Shown one piece after another: positions 11,264 to 22,698 of a DNA stretch of 64,000 bases. Source of the stretch: Linnemannia elongata (taxonomy: Eukaryota; Mortierellomycota; Mortierellomycetes; Mortierellales; Mortierellaceae). The stretch's first letter is position 1. Each line of letters begins with the position of its first letter. Location of the stretch: positions 744,001-808,000 of the forward strand of contig JAXBDG010000007.1 in NCBI GenBank assembly GCA_036320915.1, read 5' to 3'. The position numbers were made by a program, and so were the translations under genes. The notes beneath the pieces are model-generated. The model was given only the letters and a program-made list of their open reading frames with translations, did not search any database and was not told the origin of the DNA.

Positions 11264-11385
11264 ATGCATATTGACTGAGTTCTTATTACACACAACCACA
11301 CAATGTCGCTCACTCCAGTATTTGTATAGTATTTGCATTGTTTTCACATGCGCCATATCCTCTCCTCTTTCATTTCCGCCACGAA

Positions 11386-11391
11386 AATAAA
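11386..11391 (+). terminator. Poly(A) signal of the FSP1-like gene
   Basis: AATAAA 123 nt beyond the stop at 11263. Confidence 0.45.
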
Positions 11392-11506
11392 TCTTCCTTT
11401 GCAATATCAAAAATGTGTAGGTATTCTTTGTTGCTTTAGTTTTTAGGTTGATTTCACAAAACGCCTAGTCCAAACTGCCGCATGAGTATTCTCTCCATCA
11501 GACTTC

Positions 11507-12792
11507 TTAGTCCTATTGGGCACGAAACGAAACGAAATGGATTGTTAATGTTTGTCCTAAGTTACCGCTGCATAATAGCTTACAAGCTTGAAAAATGGAG
11601 AGATTAGTTACCTGGCGGGATTTGAGTGTGCGGGTAATGACCTGGTCGGGTGTACTATTTAATTGTGGAGGGTTGAGAAGTGTGCGATTTAGTAAGTATC
11701 CGGAACCAATGCACCTTGTCAATTGGTGATCCAAGGGGGGAAGGGACATACATGATGGTGACTTGTGCTCCCCAACCAGACAGACAGTCGCGATCGACGG
11801 CGTTCATCAATGACTGCGAGATGGTCTCGAACAAATCCTCGGGCTCCTATAATGTCGTAAGTACAGTGAAAGGCATTAGTCTCCCGGTCAATGACTGGTT
11901 CAACTAGTCAAGAATGCTCCAAGAACAAGAATGGCTACCGCATCCTGAAAAAAAAAAAGAATCGTACCAGATCGGGCTCCCAGAGGGACTCGCACATTCC
12001 GTAAAGCTGGTTGGAGGTGGTTCCTGATACAACAAAGTCCTTGGCAAAGTTGATGCATCCAATCAAGTCTGTCGAGCAAATGAAAGGTCTGTTCTCCTTG
12101 TCCAATCCTGCAATCACTGGCTCAACAAACCAAGGTCCAAATCTAGTTGACATTAACAAAAAAATAAATAAGGTATGAGATAAGTGTCCATTATTCTGAA
12201 GTCCTTTTTCGCAAACAATATCCCGCGTTATAGAGCTCTGCCTCTTACCGGCGCTCGTAAAGGGTTGAAGAAACAAGGTGTGCCAGGGTTCTAGGCTCAA
12301 TCTCACGCTCCTCCTTGAGTTTGTACATGTTGACCTTGAAGCGGAACTTCTCTGACCTATAAACCGAAGTTTTGAACGATAGAAAGTGGAAACGATGAGT
12401 TAACACGTCCAATTGCTCCTGCCTGACCCTAATGACTATAACACATCTGCCCAAAATAATCCACTGCTGTAAATATCTTACAAGGTCTGGACGTCGGTGG
12501 CGAGACCGGGGAGTCCGATGTAAGTCTTTGGAGTGGCCTGGAAGGTCTTTGGGAATTCGGTCGAGATGGTCATGGCCTGAACTCCCAGGCGTTTGTCGCA
12601 AGCAATAGCAACGCAGTTCTTGCCGACCATCGCCACGACGGCGCCTCCGTTATACTCCATAATCGACTAAAGAAAGATTGTAAGACGTGCTTCCATTAGT
12701 GGTTGGGTTCTTTTTTGTGTACAGTTCCTGAGGGTGATGCCCAACAGTATGGACGCGATATTCCATTGTTCCTTGCTGTGTTTATATACCAT
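11507..12792 (-). CDS. PUP3: 20S proteasome subunit beta-3 (Pup3/PSMB3)
   Basis: Structural, non-catalytic beta subunit of the 20S core. Seven minus-strand exons: 12792-12790 (ATG), 12666-12482, 12356-12249, 12142-11968, 11846-11752, 11654-11612 and 11512-11507 (GAC TAA). Together they encode 204 aa, one residue shorter than the 205 of yeast and human orthologues. Recognisable segments include [66 protein letters not shown] and [16 protein letters not shown]. All introns are GT-AG and 97-125 nt long. The N-terminal peptide after splicing reads M-SIMEYNGG, close to human PSMB3, and the last exon supplies the conserved terminal Asp (RQ-D). The core is certain. The ATG-only first exon is inferred; an alternative is direct initiation at the Met at 12660. 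The gene diverges from CCT5 across 500 nt. Confidence 0.95.
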
Positions 12793-13292
12793 GGTGAATA
12801 GAAGTGTTCTTTAGTGCTGAGCGGTGTGAGAGTAAGTGTGAGTGGGTGTGTTGGGAAAAGTGAAATGGTATGCCGAGGAAAGGGAGAAAGGTGAAAGCAA
12901 AAACGAAAGGGATAAGAGTGAGTGAATGGAGAAAGCAGACACGCTCTTTTCTCCCTGCCTCTATTTTCCAAGTCCCTCCTCCGTTCAAAGGGCGTGTGTG
13001 TCCCCCAGCCGCGTCAGAATCAGACGCGCGTACGCACAAGGAAGAAATTCAAAGTGCATAAGCTGTGTTTGACAGACCGATGTTTCAATCCCCAGCAGGA
13101 GCATTCATTTTTTGTCTACCAATTACCTATTTGTGTCGCTTCAAGTTCCTTCAACACAAGTGTTCTAATTTGAGTGGCTTGGTTGACTGGACCAGGAACA
13201 TAGTGGTGCCCCTTCTTTGAATCCTTCTTCGTGCTTCTTTTTCACTCATCCCCTTCACTCCCACATCAACCAACCACACACCTCACACAACC
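12793..13292. promoter_or_regulatory. Bidirectional promoter region, PUP3 / CCT5
   Basis: A 500-nt spacer separating the divergent start codons of a proteasome and a chaperonin gene. I looked for the yeast proteasome-associated element GGTGGCAAA on both strands and for a clean heat-shock element and saw neither. The CCT5 side is pyrimidine-rich just before the ATG. Confidence 0.5.
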
Positions 13293-15794
13293 ATGGATGG
13301 CATGAACGCGGTCTATGCCCAGGACGAATATGGGCGTCCCTTTATCATCCTCAGAGAGCAGCAGAAAAAGTCAAGACTCAGTGGCATCGAGGCTCAGAAG
13401 GTACCACTTTTTACACACTCGCTGTCCAACATCACCCTTCTTTCACCCTTCCAACGACTGAACAGTAAATAACCTTCAGGGGGTGGACCACCTTGAAAAG
13501 CGCCCATCATGTCCAGTCAACGTGCCCATTGCAAGCGGCATCGTTCCCAACGCGTTCTACGGTCACTGCCAACGTTTAGGGATGCGATGCTTCCACCATC
13601 ACGCACATCGCCTTGTTAATCACGGATGTTTCCAATCCTGATCAGTCTGTTGTACAAAGTTATTAACCAACTCGCTGAACCCATTCGTTTATTCCCTCTT
13701 TGCTTCTCTGTAAAATGATAGTCGCACATTCTTGCTGCCAAGACTGTTGCCAACATCATCAAGACTTCGCTCGGACCCCGTGGTATGTGTGACGCTTCGT
13801 GTTCCTCTTGGGCTCTGTCAAAGGAAACAATGAAAGGGTGTCGTTTTTGCTCCAATCGTTTCGCTTGCGCAACCATTTCTTTGGTCTCTAACAGCTTTCG
13901 CGTATTTTCCTTACTTTTAGGTCTCGACAAGATCTTGATCTCCCCCGATGGTGAGATTACCGTTACCAACGACGGTGCCACCATCCTCGACCAGATGGAT
14001 GTCCAGCACCAAATCGCTAAGCTCTTGGTTCAGTTGTCAAAGTCGCAGGATGATGAGATCGGAGACGGTACCACCGGTGTTGTTGGTGAGTCTCGCCGCC
14101 TTTTTGTATTTCTCACCTGTTCCAGGAACTCGTGGATCAGCTCTGTTCGCAGTGGCATTATTCGATCTACCTTAGTGGATGCTGTTCACCAATTTTCTTG
14201 CTAACCATTATCTGTTCCTTGTGCGTGTATCATGTTATGTTTCACTAGTTATGGCTGGTGCTTTGCTCGAGCAGGCTGAGCACTTGTTGGATCGTGGCAT
14301 TCACCCCATTCGTATTGCTGATGGATTTGAACGTGCTTGCAATGTTGCTGTCGCCCACTTGGATACCATTTCCGACATTGTCGAGTTTTCCAGGGAAAAC
14401 ACCGAGAACCTTTACAAGACTGCCAAGACTAGCTTGGGAAGCAAGATGTAAGTGTGCACTGAAACGTCACGATCCTCGATTGGTTGAGCATTGTTCTGCT
14501 GCGAGAAAAAAATGAAAGAAAGAAAGGGGCGGAGGAAGGCGAAAGAACATGATGGCTTACAATTGTTTTTCTGCATGCATGTCGCATCACCTTGATTTAC
14601 TTTTACAGTGTCTCCAAGTGCCACGACCAGTATGCCAGGATCGCTGTCGACGCTGTTCTTCAGGTTGCAGATTTGGAGCGCAAGGATGTTGACTTTGAGT
14701 TGATCAAGGTGGATGGCAAGGTCGGAGGATCGTTGGCTGACACTGTTTTGGTTAAGGGAGTTGTCATCGACAAGGACTTTTCTCACCCTCAGATGCCCCG
14801 TGAGGTCAAGGATGCCAAGATTGCCATTTTGACCTGCGCCTTTGAGCCCCCAAAGCCCAAGACCAAGCACAAGTTGGATATTACCTCGGTTGAGGAGTAC
14901 AAGAAGTTGCAGTCGTACGAGAAGGAGAAGTTCGAGCAGATGATCAAACAGGTCAAGGATACTGGTGCCAACTTGGTTATTTGCCAATGGGGATTTGATG
15001 ATGAGGCCAACCATTTGTTGATGCAGAATAAGCTTCCTTCTGTTCGCTGGGTCGGAGGTCCCGAGATTGAGGTATGCTTTGTGCGCTTTTTCTGTCAACT
15101 GTTCACTTCTAATGAATTTAAAACCAGGGTTATTAACGTTGTGCCTTTATGCACCGTTTTTCTTTAGTTGATTGCTATTGCTACCAACGGACGCATTGTT
15201 CCTCGTTTCGAAGACCTTGCCGCTTCCAAGCTCGGACATGCAGGAATCATTCGTGAGTTGAGCTTCGGAACCACCAAGGATCGCATGTTGGTCATTGAGG
15301 AGTGCGCCAACACCCGTGCCGTCACTGTGTTCGTTCGTGGAGGCAACAAGATGATCATTGATGAGGCCAAGCGCTCGCTTCACGATGCTATTTGCGTCGT
15401 CCGTAACTTGGTCAGGGATAACCGTGTCGTCTATGGTGGCGGAGCTGCCGAGATTGCCTGTTCGCTCGCTGTTTCGAAGGCTGCCGATGAGATCTCCAGT
15501 GTTCACCAGTATGCCATGCGCGCCTTTGCCGAGGCTCTTGAGGCAGTCCCTCTTGCGTTGGCCGAGAACTCTGGTCTGCCCCCAATTGAGACGTTGGCTG
15601 AGGTCAAGTCTCGCCAGGTGACGGAGAACAACAGCCGACTTGGAGTTGATTGTTTGTACAAGGGCACGAACGATATGAAGGAGCAGTTTGTGTATGATCC
15701 CCTGATCTCGAAGAGACAGCAGATCTTGTTGGCAACACAGCTCGTCAAGCACATCCTTAAAATTGACGATCTGATCACAAGCCACGTCGAGTAA
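13293..15794 (+). CDS. CCT5: T-complex chaperonin subunit epsilon (CCT5)
   Basis: Subunit of the cytosolic TRiC/CCT ring that folds actin, tubulin and other clients using ATP. Six exons: 13293-13400, 13722-13782, 13921-14085, 14249-14447, 14609-15071 and 15168-15794, for 540 aa (usual 540-560). The order is group II chaperonin: [20 protein letters not shown] near residue 57, the P-loop GDGTT at 104-108, the intermediate domain, then the apical domain with SHPQMPREV and [13 protein letters not shown], which are CCT5 signatures. The C-terminal equatorial part includes VVYGGGAAE, carrying the second nucleotide-binding glycines. Intron 1 is 321 nt; the others are 96-163 nt. Start chosen for the ACC-ATG context and the conserved QDEYGRPF peptide that follows. 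It is preceded by a bidirectional spacer shared with PUP3. Confidence 0.97.
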
Positions 15795-15830
15795 ACGCAA
15801 CATTGGTTCGAACTGAAGAGGACTCAACTG

Positions 15831-15836
15831 AATAAA
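15831..15836 (+). terminator. Poly(A) signal of CCT5
   Basis: AATAAA 37 nt after the stop codon. Confidence 0.55.
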
Positions 15837-16140
15837 TCATCATCTAGCTTTTTTTCATCACGTGCAGGCGCGTCTCTTTTGGTATTTGTTTGTTTTCAAG
15901 GACACACAGTTGGCACTTACTTTCTCACATTCACAACCCTTCCTTTCCGCCTGCCACTTTTCTGACATTCGACTAGCCTCTCGCAGTCGACAACCACTCA
16001 CCCCAAATCCACCTTCATCATAACCAGGATAACAGCGCGGATAGCGAAGGAAGCCATGTTGTGATTCTTGAGGCACATTAAAACCCATTCAACAACAACC
16101 CATAGGAACGCAAAAAAAAAAAAAAAAAAAAAAAAAGGTC
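15837..16140. other. Short spacer between CCT5 and the HAUS6-like gene
   Basis: Only about 345 nt separate the CCT5 stop from the next start, so the CCT5 3' end and the next promoter are packed together. It ends with a 25-nt A run (16112-16136) that stops four bases short of the HAUS6-like ATG. Confidence 0.6.
16112..16136 (+). repeat. Poly(A) run immediately upstream of a start codon
   Basis: 25 consecutive A residues, then GGTC and the ATG at 16141. If transcription starts upstream of or within it, the mRNA would carry an A-rich leader. Confidence 0.9.
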
Positions 16141-19100
16141 ATGTCAACAACACACCCTTCCACTGGAACGCCACCATTGCACTACCTCGCCTCAGCCGAG
16201 ACCATACGGTCCATCTTCTTCACCAACCTCGTCCTCCTCGGCGTACACGAGTACTCGTCAGCCTTTGCACAGAAACCAGGAAGGCATCATCACCTTGTCG
16301 AGACAGCAGCTACAACAGCAGCACACCATGGCTACAACGAGTCTCGTCTTGGGACCTTGGCGCCTTCCTTTGAGTCACAGTCGATGGCACGATCTATATC
16401 CCGTCAACAGCATCTTCAACAACCCATTATTATCGACTCGTACGGATATGACGCTAGTGGCAATACGAGACCCCTGGAGCTACATCGACATGTCCTTGCC
16501 AAAGGCCATCAGTCGACCAAGGCACTCGAGTTTATTCTCTGGTTTCTATTCACTCGACTGGACAAGACTCAGACACGGGATCGGTTCAAGGAGTGCTGGC
16601 CAGTCATCGATCGACATGATGCACGTGAGTTTAGGAATGTGGCGTTCAAGTGGCTGGAAGAGCTCCGTAAGGATGGTTGTTTCGGCGTAGGACATCAGTT
16701 CGCGAGAGATGACTCTTCAGCGACATTTGCAGGCAACAACCACACCACAAACGGCAACACGGGCAGTCTAGGATTGTTCTTGCCCACTATTCGGAGGAGC
16801 TATTTGGATGAATCGATTGGAGAGCGGACAGAGCAGCTGGTCCTGGTTCTGTCTACCTACGTCCTATCCACGGTCATCAAGAAAGAGCAGATGATGCAAG
16901 GTGAAGGAGACAGGACGCTTCGGGAGTTGATCAGTCATGTACCACAGTCTTCACAGGATGAGGCGGCACTCTTGGAGATGACTGACTCACAGATAGTTCG
17001 CCAATCTCAGCAGTTTCTTCGGGATGTCGAGAAACAGAAGGCTATACGCATGGATTGGAGCCTCAAGAGTCAGGAGATGTGCAGCCGTCTTAATACCATT
17101 TCCAGAGAATTGGTAAGGATGTTCAAGGCTCGACCGCTATTTGGTGTGTCTTATCTGTCTACGGCTCGAGCTAACACAATTGTCATCCTTCCATTTGCAT
17201 AGACGAATGTGGAGTCGGAGAGGCGCATGTTTCTGGTCCATCAGCCGCATATTGCCGATAGGACAGGACTTTTATCGCTGGAGGAACTGCGTGTTCTGGA
17301 AGACCGTTGGATTGAGAAGATCAATGACCAGTGGCGACCCATCCTCAGATTTGTCGAGCTTCATGTCGGGCGCAAAGATATCTTGCAGGCTCTCTTGGAT
17401 GCCGATTCAAGCAGCGGATCCTCGGTGCTCAACGGGAAGAGGCTGCAGAAGGATGATCTCTCTATGACATTGGGTCAGTTGACGAACCATGACAGCCACA
17501 GCGGACCTTCAGTTGACCTAGTATCGATACTCAAGACTTGGAAGCATTCTCTACTACAGCTGGAAAGTGGGGCCAAGCAAAAAGGGAATAGCTTGGAGGC
17601 ATCGCCAGCTGTCACTCAGGGCTCTTTGGAGAGCTTGTCCAGAAGTCATGCCAAGCAACTCGTGGCGATCAAAGGAACAAGGACTCGTCTGGAGAACAGG
17701 CTGAACGAGGCCACTCAGCGAGTGGAGAGACTGACAAGGTGAGTTTGACTACTTTGAGCTCGATCGACTTAAGCGATTGTTAGCTCATGTGCAATAAATA
17801 CAGCAGACTAACGCAAGGATTTTGACATTATAGAGAGAAGAAGACACAGGAACGGCCTTACCGACGCTTGTTGTCTACAATCACCACCTCTGAAAGCCAC
17901 GAGAGCAACTCCTTTGGAACTTCATCGCTTCAGACCTCTAATGACATTCGCAAGGAGGCAGAGTCAACTGCTGCAGCCGTGTTTTCTGCCTTGGCTCCTA
18001 CCTTCCTTGACAGTAAGATCATCATCTTGCTTTCATGTGGTGTGAACTATGGGAGCACCTGAGATCACGGTGTCTTAACAAGTTGTATTTCTGCTATAGA
18101 TACCTTGCCATCCACTCGCCATAGCGACATTAGGAATCGGATAAGCGTTTCCGCGGCTGAGCTACCAGATAATCAGCCTAGCACTCATCGCAGTTTGCTA
18201 GAATCTTATAGAGGCCAAGGTATGACACACAATCAAATATGCATCGACAAAGGGGTTCATGGCTGCCCTTGCAGACGAGAGACTCATAGTGCGTCTGAGA
18301 TTTTTTCTCATCTATAGATATCTCGGATGTTCTGCTGGTCAGAGCACCAACTCTCACAGTACCCAAGCCAAACAGATCACCTATTCGACCATCACGGACG
18401 GACCCATTCAAATCCCCTGCGACCACCCTCAATCCGGCCACCTTCAAACCGATTACCTACAAACCGGTCACCATCAAACCGTATACTGCTGCAGCAGCTG
18501 CCACTTCGACCCCAACCGTTACAGCCTTCGCGAGATCAAGTGCAAAAATATCGAGCTCTATTATCAAACCGCCTGTTTGTCTCCCTCTCTCCAGGAGCGG
18601 ACTAACGGAATCCAAAGCGTCAATGGAGTTCCCAAGGAAGAGGTCTCTGGCCAAGGAGCCCAGTATCATGCCAGCACCTGAAGACCTTGTGGTGCGCGAG
18701 AGTACAGGAATTACTCCACCCCACCAGACTGTGCGCAAGGATATGGCCGCGCTGCTCACGGATGACTCGGTAATTGCATTGACTCCACCGGTTACTACTC
18801 TCAACAACAGGCGACCGACTCGACCCACTCAGAAGGCTGCTCAAAATATCGCCACCCAGAAGATATCGCCTACCAGCAAACGAACGGCATTATGGACATC
18901 GCTCTTCCAAGGCAGAGATTTGGGTAATAGAACCGGCACAAGTGGCCATTCCTCTGGCGAGGCTGTCAAACTCATACAACCTACAGTTCACCAGCCTGCC
19001 CAGCCAACCGAACCCGTCCTCGACTCTTCATCCGATCGCGTTCAGCATATCCAGGAACCAACACTCACGTCACCCACGATACCACCAACTAGATCAATAT

Positions 19101-21370
19101 TTCGGGGCCGCCTTGGCGTCTCTCGCAAACGACGCCAATCGTCCGATTTCCAACCTGGACGCAGCACGACGCCATTGCGACCAGTATCGGACGAATCCCA
19201 TGAGACGTTGCTGTGGCAAAAGGACGCTGTACAATCCTCAAAACCCAACAATTTATTCCAGGAGAGCGACGATGAGCCACCAGGCACCCCTTCCAAACGC
19301 CGCAGGACCGATTCGGTGCTGGCCCTACGCACTTCGCATGTGTATGATACAGAGGTAGCTACCAAGGGCGACCCGATCCGTCAGTCTACGATCCCGGTCT
19401 CCAAGACACCAGAACGCTCTGCTCTGCTCAAGGCCCTGCGCTCACCCAAGTTGACCTTGGACGATCTTCGCGCCCCGACTCCCAAGCCTATCAAGACCAA
19501 ACACGGCGAGTCCACGGCTATGCCGCTGATGTTGCTACACACACCTCAGCAGAAGCTCTTGTTCCAGATGGAGGCAGGCCTGATACCCAAGGTCGCTAAT
19601 CCGTTCACTAGCCTGACTCCCTCTTCGCTCAGTGACTCCAAGGGGAAGTCGACGTTCACGTCGCCTACAGAGAGTCCATTCAAGCGACCGGCGTTCTCTA
19701 CGTCGATATTTGCTCGATTTAAGTCGAATCCTGCACCTGAACGACAGGAGGAACATACATCACCGGCAGATCCGCTTGCCCACACGCCGACTCGCCCCAG
19801 CCTTTGGGATCCAACCTCGCCCTTTGCCCCATCTCCAACACCTGTCAAGGTTTCCCGGACATCTCCAGCGGCACCATCCGTATTGACCAAGAGTATTGAT
19901 AGAAAGTCTCTCACAACGACGTCGATCTTGAAGCATTTCCTGAACGGGAACACCGTCGTCCTCGACAAGATGTGTGACAAGGTCAACAGTGGCACTATCA
20001 ACAAGAACAACGCTCCCCTTCCTGCAACCATGGCGACAATTCCGCCTGTAACAACTCCACCAGATGTTACCCCACCAAGAAGTCAAACACAACGCGAGGA
20101 ACAGATGGAAATCCATCCTATCCACCAACACGCCGACATGAAGAAGGCTGTCGAACTCAAGAAGGTTCCAAGTATTCCAGATGGGAATGCTACAGTCGCC
20201 AGTCTAAAAGTCAAGCAAAACCCATGGGGCAGACCTCCGTCCTGGACGCCCAATCAACCTTTGATGATTGATATGGACTTGAAGAAGACGCCTCAAGCTG
20301 AGCGGACTCGTCGGTTGGCAACAGCCAAGAGTGCAGGGATCGGTGCTCCATCGTTTGGATCGTTAGCCAAGCCGTCTATGGGTTCTCTCAAGGTGTCTGT
20401 GTTTGGCCGATCCAAGCATGAGTCAGTCCAGTCGTCGAATACTTCAGTCTCAGCTTCGTATTCGTCCTTGGCGTCGGTGTCATCGCGTTCCCTCCATTCG
20501 AATTTCAGCCTATTGTCGAGTGTGTCAGGAATTGGGACAGCACAGGATCAGGTGCTTGATGGGGGCGATGTTGAGGATGAAGAGGTGGTGGATGATCCTG
20601 ATAACGATACTCGAGGATTCAGCCCGCCTGCTGTGTCACCTATCCGTGGATCCGATCCGGATCTTTTCAAGGCCTTTGCCGAGTCAATGATGATGTCGAC
20701 ACGGCAGCAAGCGGAAAATGAGAAGCCGCGGTTCCATATCCCGAGCCGACCTGCAGTGCGACAACAGCAGCAACAACAGCAACAGCGCACGGTGCCAGCT
20801 CATGCGGAGGAACCGAATGAGATAGAGTCGATTGTCGCCGAGTCATCCCTGGATCTCCTAGAACAGGAAGCCGAGAGACGGCAGTTTCTGGATGAACCGA
20901 TGCCGGGGTATGAGGATGGCGATGCAGAAGAAGGTGGCGGAGAAGGATTAGTGGAGTATGGAGAGGCAAGGGAGGATGAGACTGTGATGAACTATGCATT
21001 GCAGCCTATCTTTGGAAGCGGAGGTGGCTCCAGGAGGTCCCTTTCCAAGTCGACGATACCACGATTCTTTGGCAGCAGTAGCATTGGAAGCAGACGCAGT
21101 ATGGAGGGAGCAGATCAATTTTCTTCTGGTGCGCGCCTGAGTCACGATGGTCGTGATAGACATTTGTCCATAAATATGGGGCGATCTGACGCAGAGAAGG
21201 TGATTGAGGATGTGGTTGAGGAGGAGCAATGGGAAGAGAGAGGAGATGGACTTGTGAACGAATGCGAGGCAGAGGAGAGTACGATGATCGGTGGACTCTT
21301 TGACGAGATGATGCCTGAAGGATTGGATCCCAATGAGGCCCTCTGGGAGAATACCGAACTCTTTTCCTAG
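16141..21370 (+). CDS. HAUS6: HAUS6-like augmin complex subunit with long disordered tail
   Basis: Five exons: 16141-17112, 17203-17738, 17834-18012, 18100-18219 and 18318-21370; total 1619 aa. The N-terminal 250 residues match the HAUS6 N-terminal domain. Visible elements are IRSIFFTNLVLLGV (about 22-35), EFILWFLFTRLDKTQTRDRF (about 130-149), ECWPVIDRHDAREFRNVAFKW and LFLPTIRRSYLDESIGERTE. Augmin recruits gamma-tubulin to pre-existing microtubules for branching nucleation in the spindle. A predicted helical/coiled region runs to about residue 510 (HAKQLVAIKGTRTRLENRL). From about 600 on the protein is Ser/Thr/Pro-rich, with many S/T-P sites suggesting mitotic phosphorylation, a short poly-Gln (about residue 1416) and an acidic C-terminus. 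At 1619 aa it is far longer than human HAUS6 (955). Introns 1-4 are 80-98 nt and phase-consistent. The N-terminal domain call is good; the function of the tail is unknown. Confidence 0.8.
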
Positions 21371-21489
21371 ACCCATGTCTCTTTCTCTTTTTTAATTTTT
21401 ATTTTTATCTTTATTGGATGGTGCTTATTAGATAGCAAAATAAGAAGAATAACATAACGAAGGGGAAGGGAAGAAGAGAGCTGCTGACG

Positions 21490-21545
<56 letters not shown>
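21490..21545. repeat. Poly(A) homopolymer, 56 nt
   Basis: The longest homopolymer in the window, about 120 nt after the HAUS6-like stop codon. It has no flanking retroelement sequence that I recognise. Confidence 0.9.
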
Positions 21546-21546
<1 letters not shown>

Positions 21547-22599
21547 AACGTGGCATTTTTCCTGGTCCAACAGAAGCATCCTCATTTGCACACAACAACA
21601 GCAACAAAAAGCGACAGCATGGTCGGTTGCGAAAACCGAGAGAGAAGGGGAGGAGGAACCATTTTTCCCAGATCGCATCTCATCTTTTCCAAAGAAATTG
21701 GATATATGAAAAATATTTGTGAGGGTGGGGTTTTGGGGGGGGGATTCGTGTTGTGCTCCCATCATTCCTCAATGGTTCAGAAACTATTTTTGGCTGATAT
21801 TCAATTTACCGATGCTAATAACCTTTCTGTTCGCGCAATTGAACGAAAGAGAGAAAGAGAGAGAGAGAGAGAGAGGAAATGGGACATCAGCAAGGGAAAG
21901 ATGGCAGAGGACAGGGGTGATTCGTTCACAAGTCTGTTGAAAAAAAGCCTCTCCCCTTCCCCCCCCCCCTTGGGACTTTGTTGCATGCATGCGAGCAAGC
22001 TCAAACGAAATGGGAGTGGGTGGATGATGGGCAGGCAGTTATGCACCGTTGGAGGATGGTCGTTGGGATGGGTTAGTTGAGTTTGTCGCATGTTATCTTT
22101 TGTTTTTGACTGTTGGAGGGGTGAGTGCATTGTGATGTGATGTGATGTATGGTTGGGTTCGTCTAGCGGTACCTGAAGGAAGTATGTCTCGCATGGGGAG
22201 GAAAGTAAAACTCTAAAAACAGGGGATGAAAAAAAGGCAGTAAAGGAAAGTAGGGAGGATGGGAAGGAACAGAGCGTCCAATTGCCACCTCACCCCTATG
22301 GTACGATACGGTAAAAGGGGCATAGGGAAACAAGACAGGACAAGAGGGGTTTCTTATGCTCTCTTTTTTTGAGAGAGAGGAGCAAAAACGTGTCCTGCAA
22401 AGTCAAGTCATCCCGCATGACCGGAGTATGGAAAAAAAAAAAAAAGCAAAACGAACAAGGAGAAAAAAAAAATAGGGTGTATCGGGATGGAGGAAGGAAG
22501 GAGGATAAGGGAGAAAGCAAAGAGTTTGGGAAGCAGAAAGGGAAAGCAAAAAAATGCGGGCCTTGGTATTTGGTATCAACCGGGAACACAACGGTTATT

Positions 22600-22698
22600 A
22601 GAGTTGGCCCATGGGTCATGGTCATGGCCATGGTCAATTGGGACAAAACAATGGGTTTAGAGTTGGCCCATGGGTCATCATGGCCCATGGTCAATCGG
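22600..22698. repeat. Imperfect direct repeat rich in CCATGG palindromes
   Basis: Two roughly 40-nt copies (22600-22642 and 22659-22698) both begin AGAGTTGGCCCATGGGTCAT and end in a CCATGGTCAAT-type sequence. Each copy contains CCATGG palindromes, so the block can also form small hairpins. Confidence 0.75.

Noticed and set aside
14412..15098. 228-codon minus-strand frame
   Set aside because: Antisense to CCT5 exon 5, no independent support.
21490..21545. A56 as the tail of a retroposed element
   Set aside because: No target-site duplication or element-like sequence is visible upstream; the region just 5' is the HAUS6-like 3' end.
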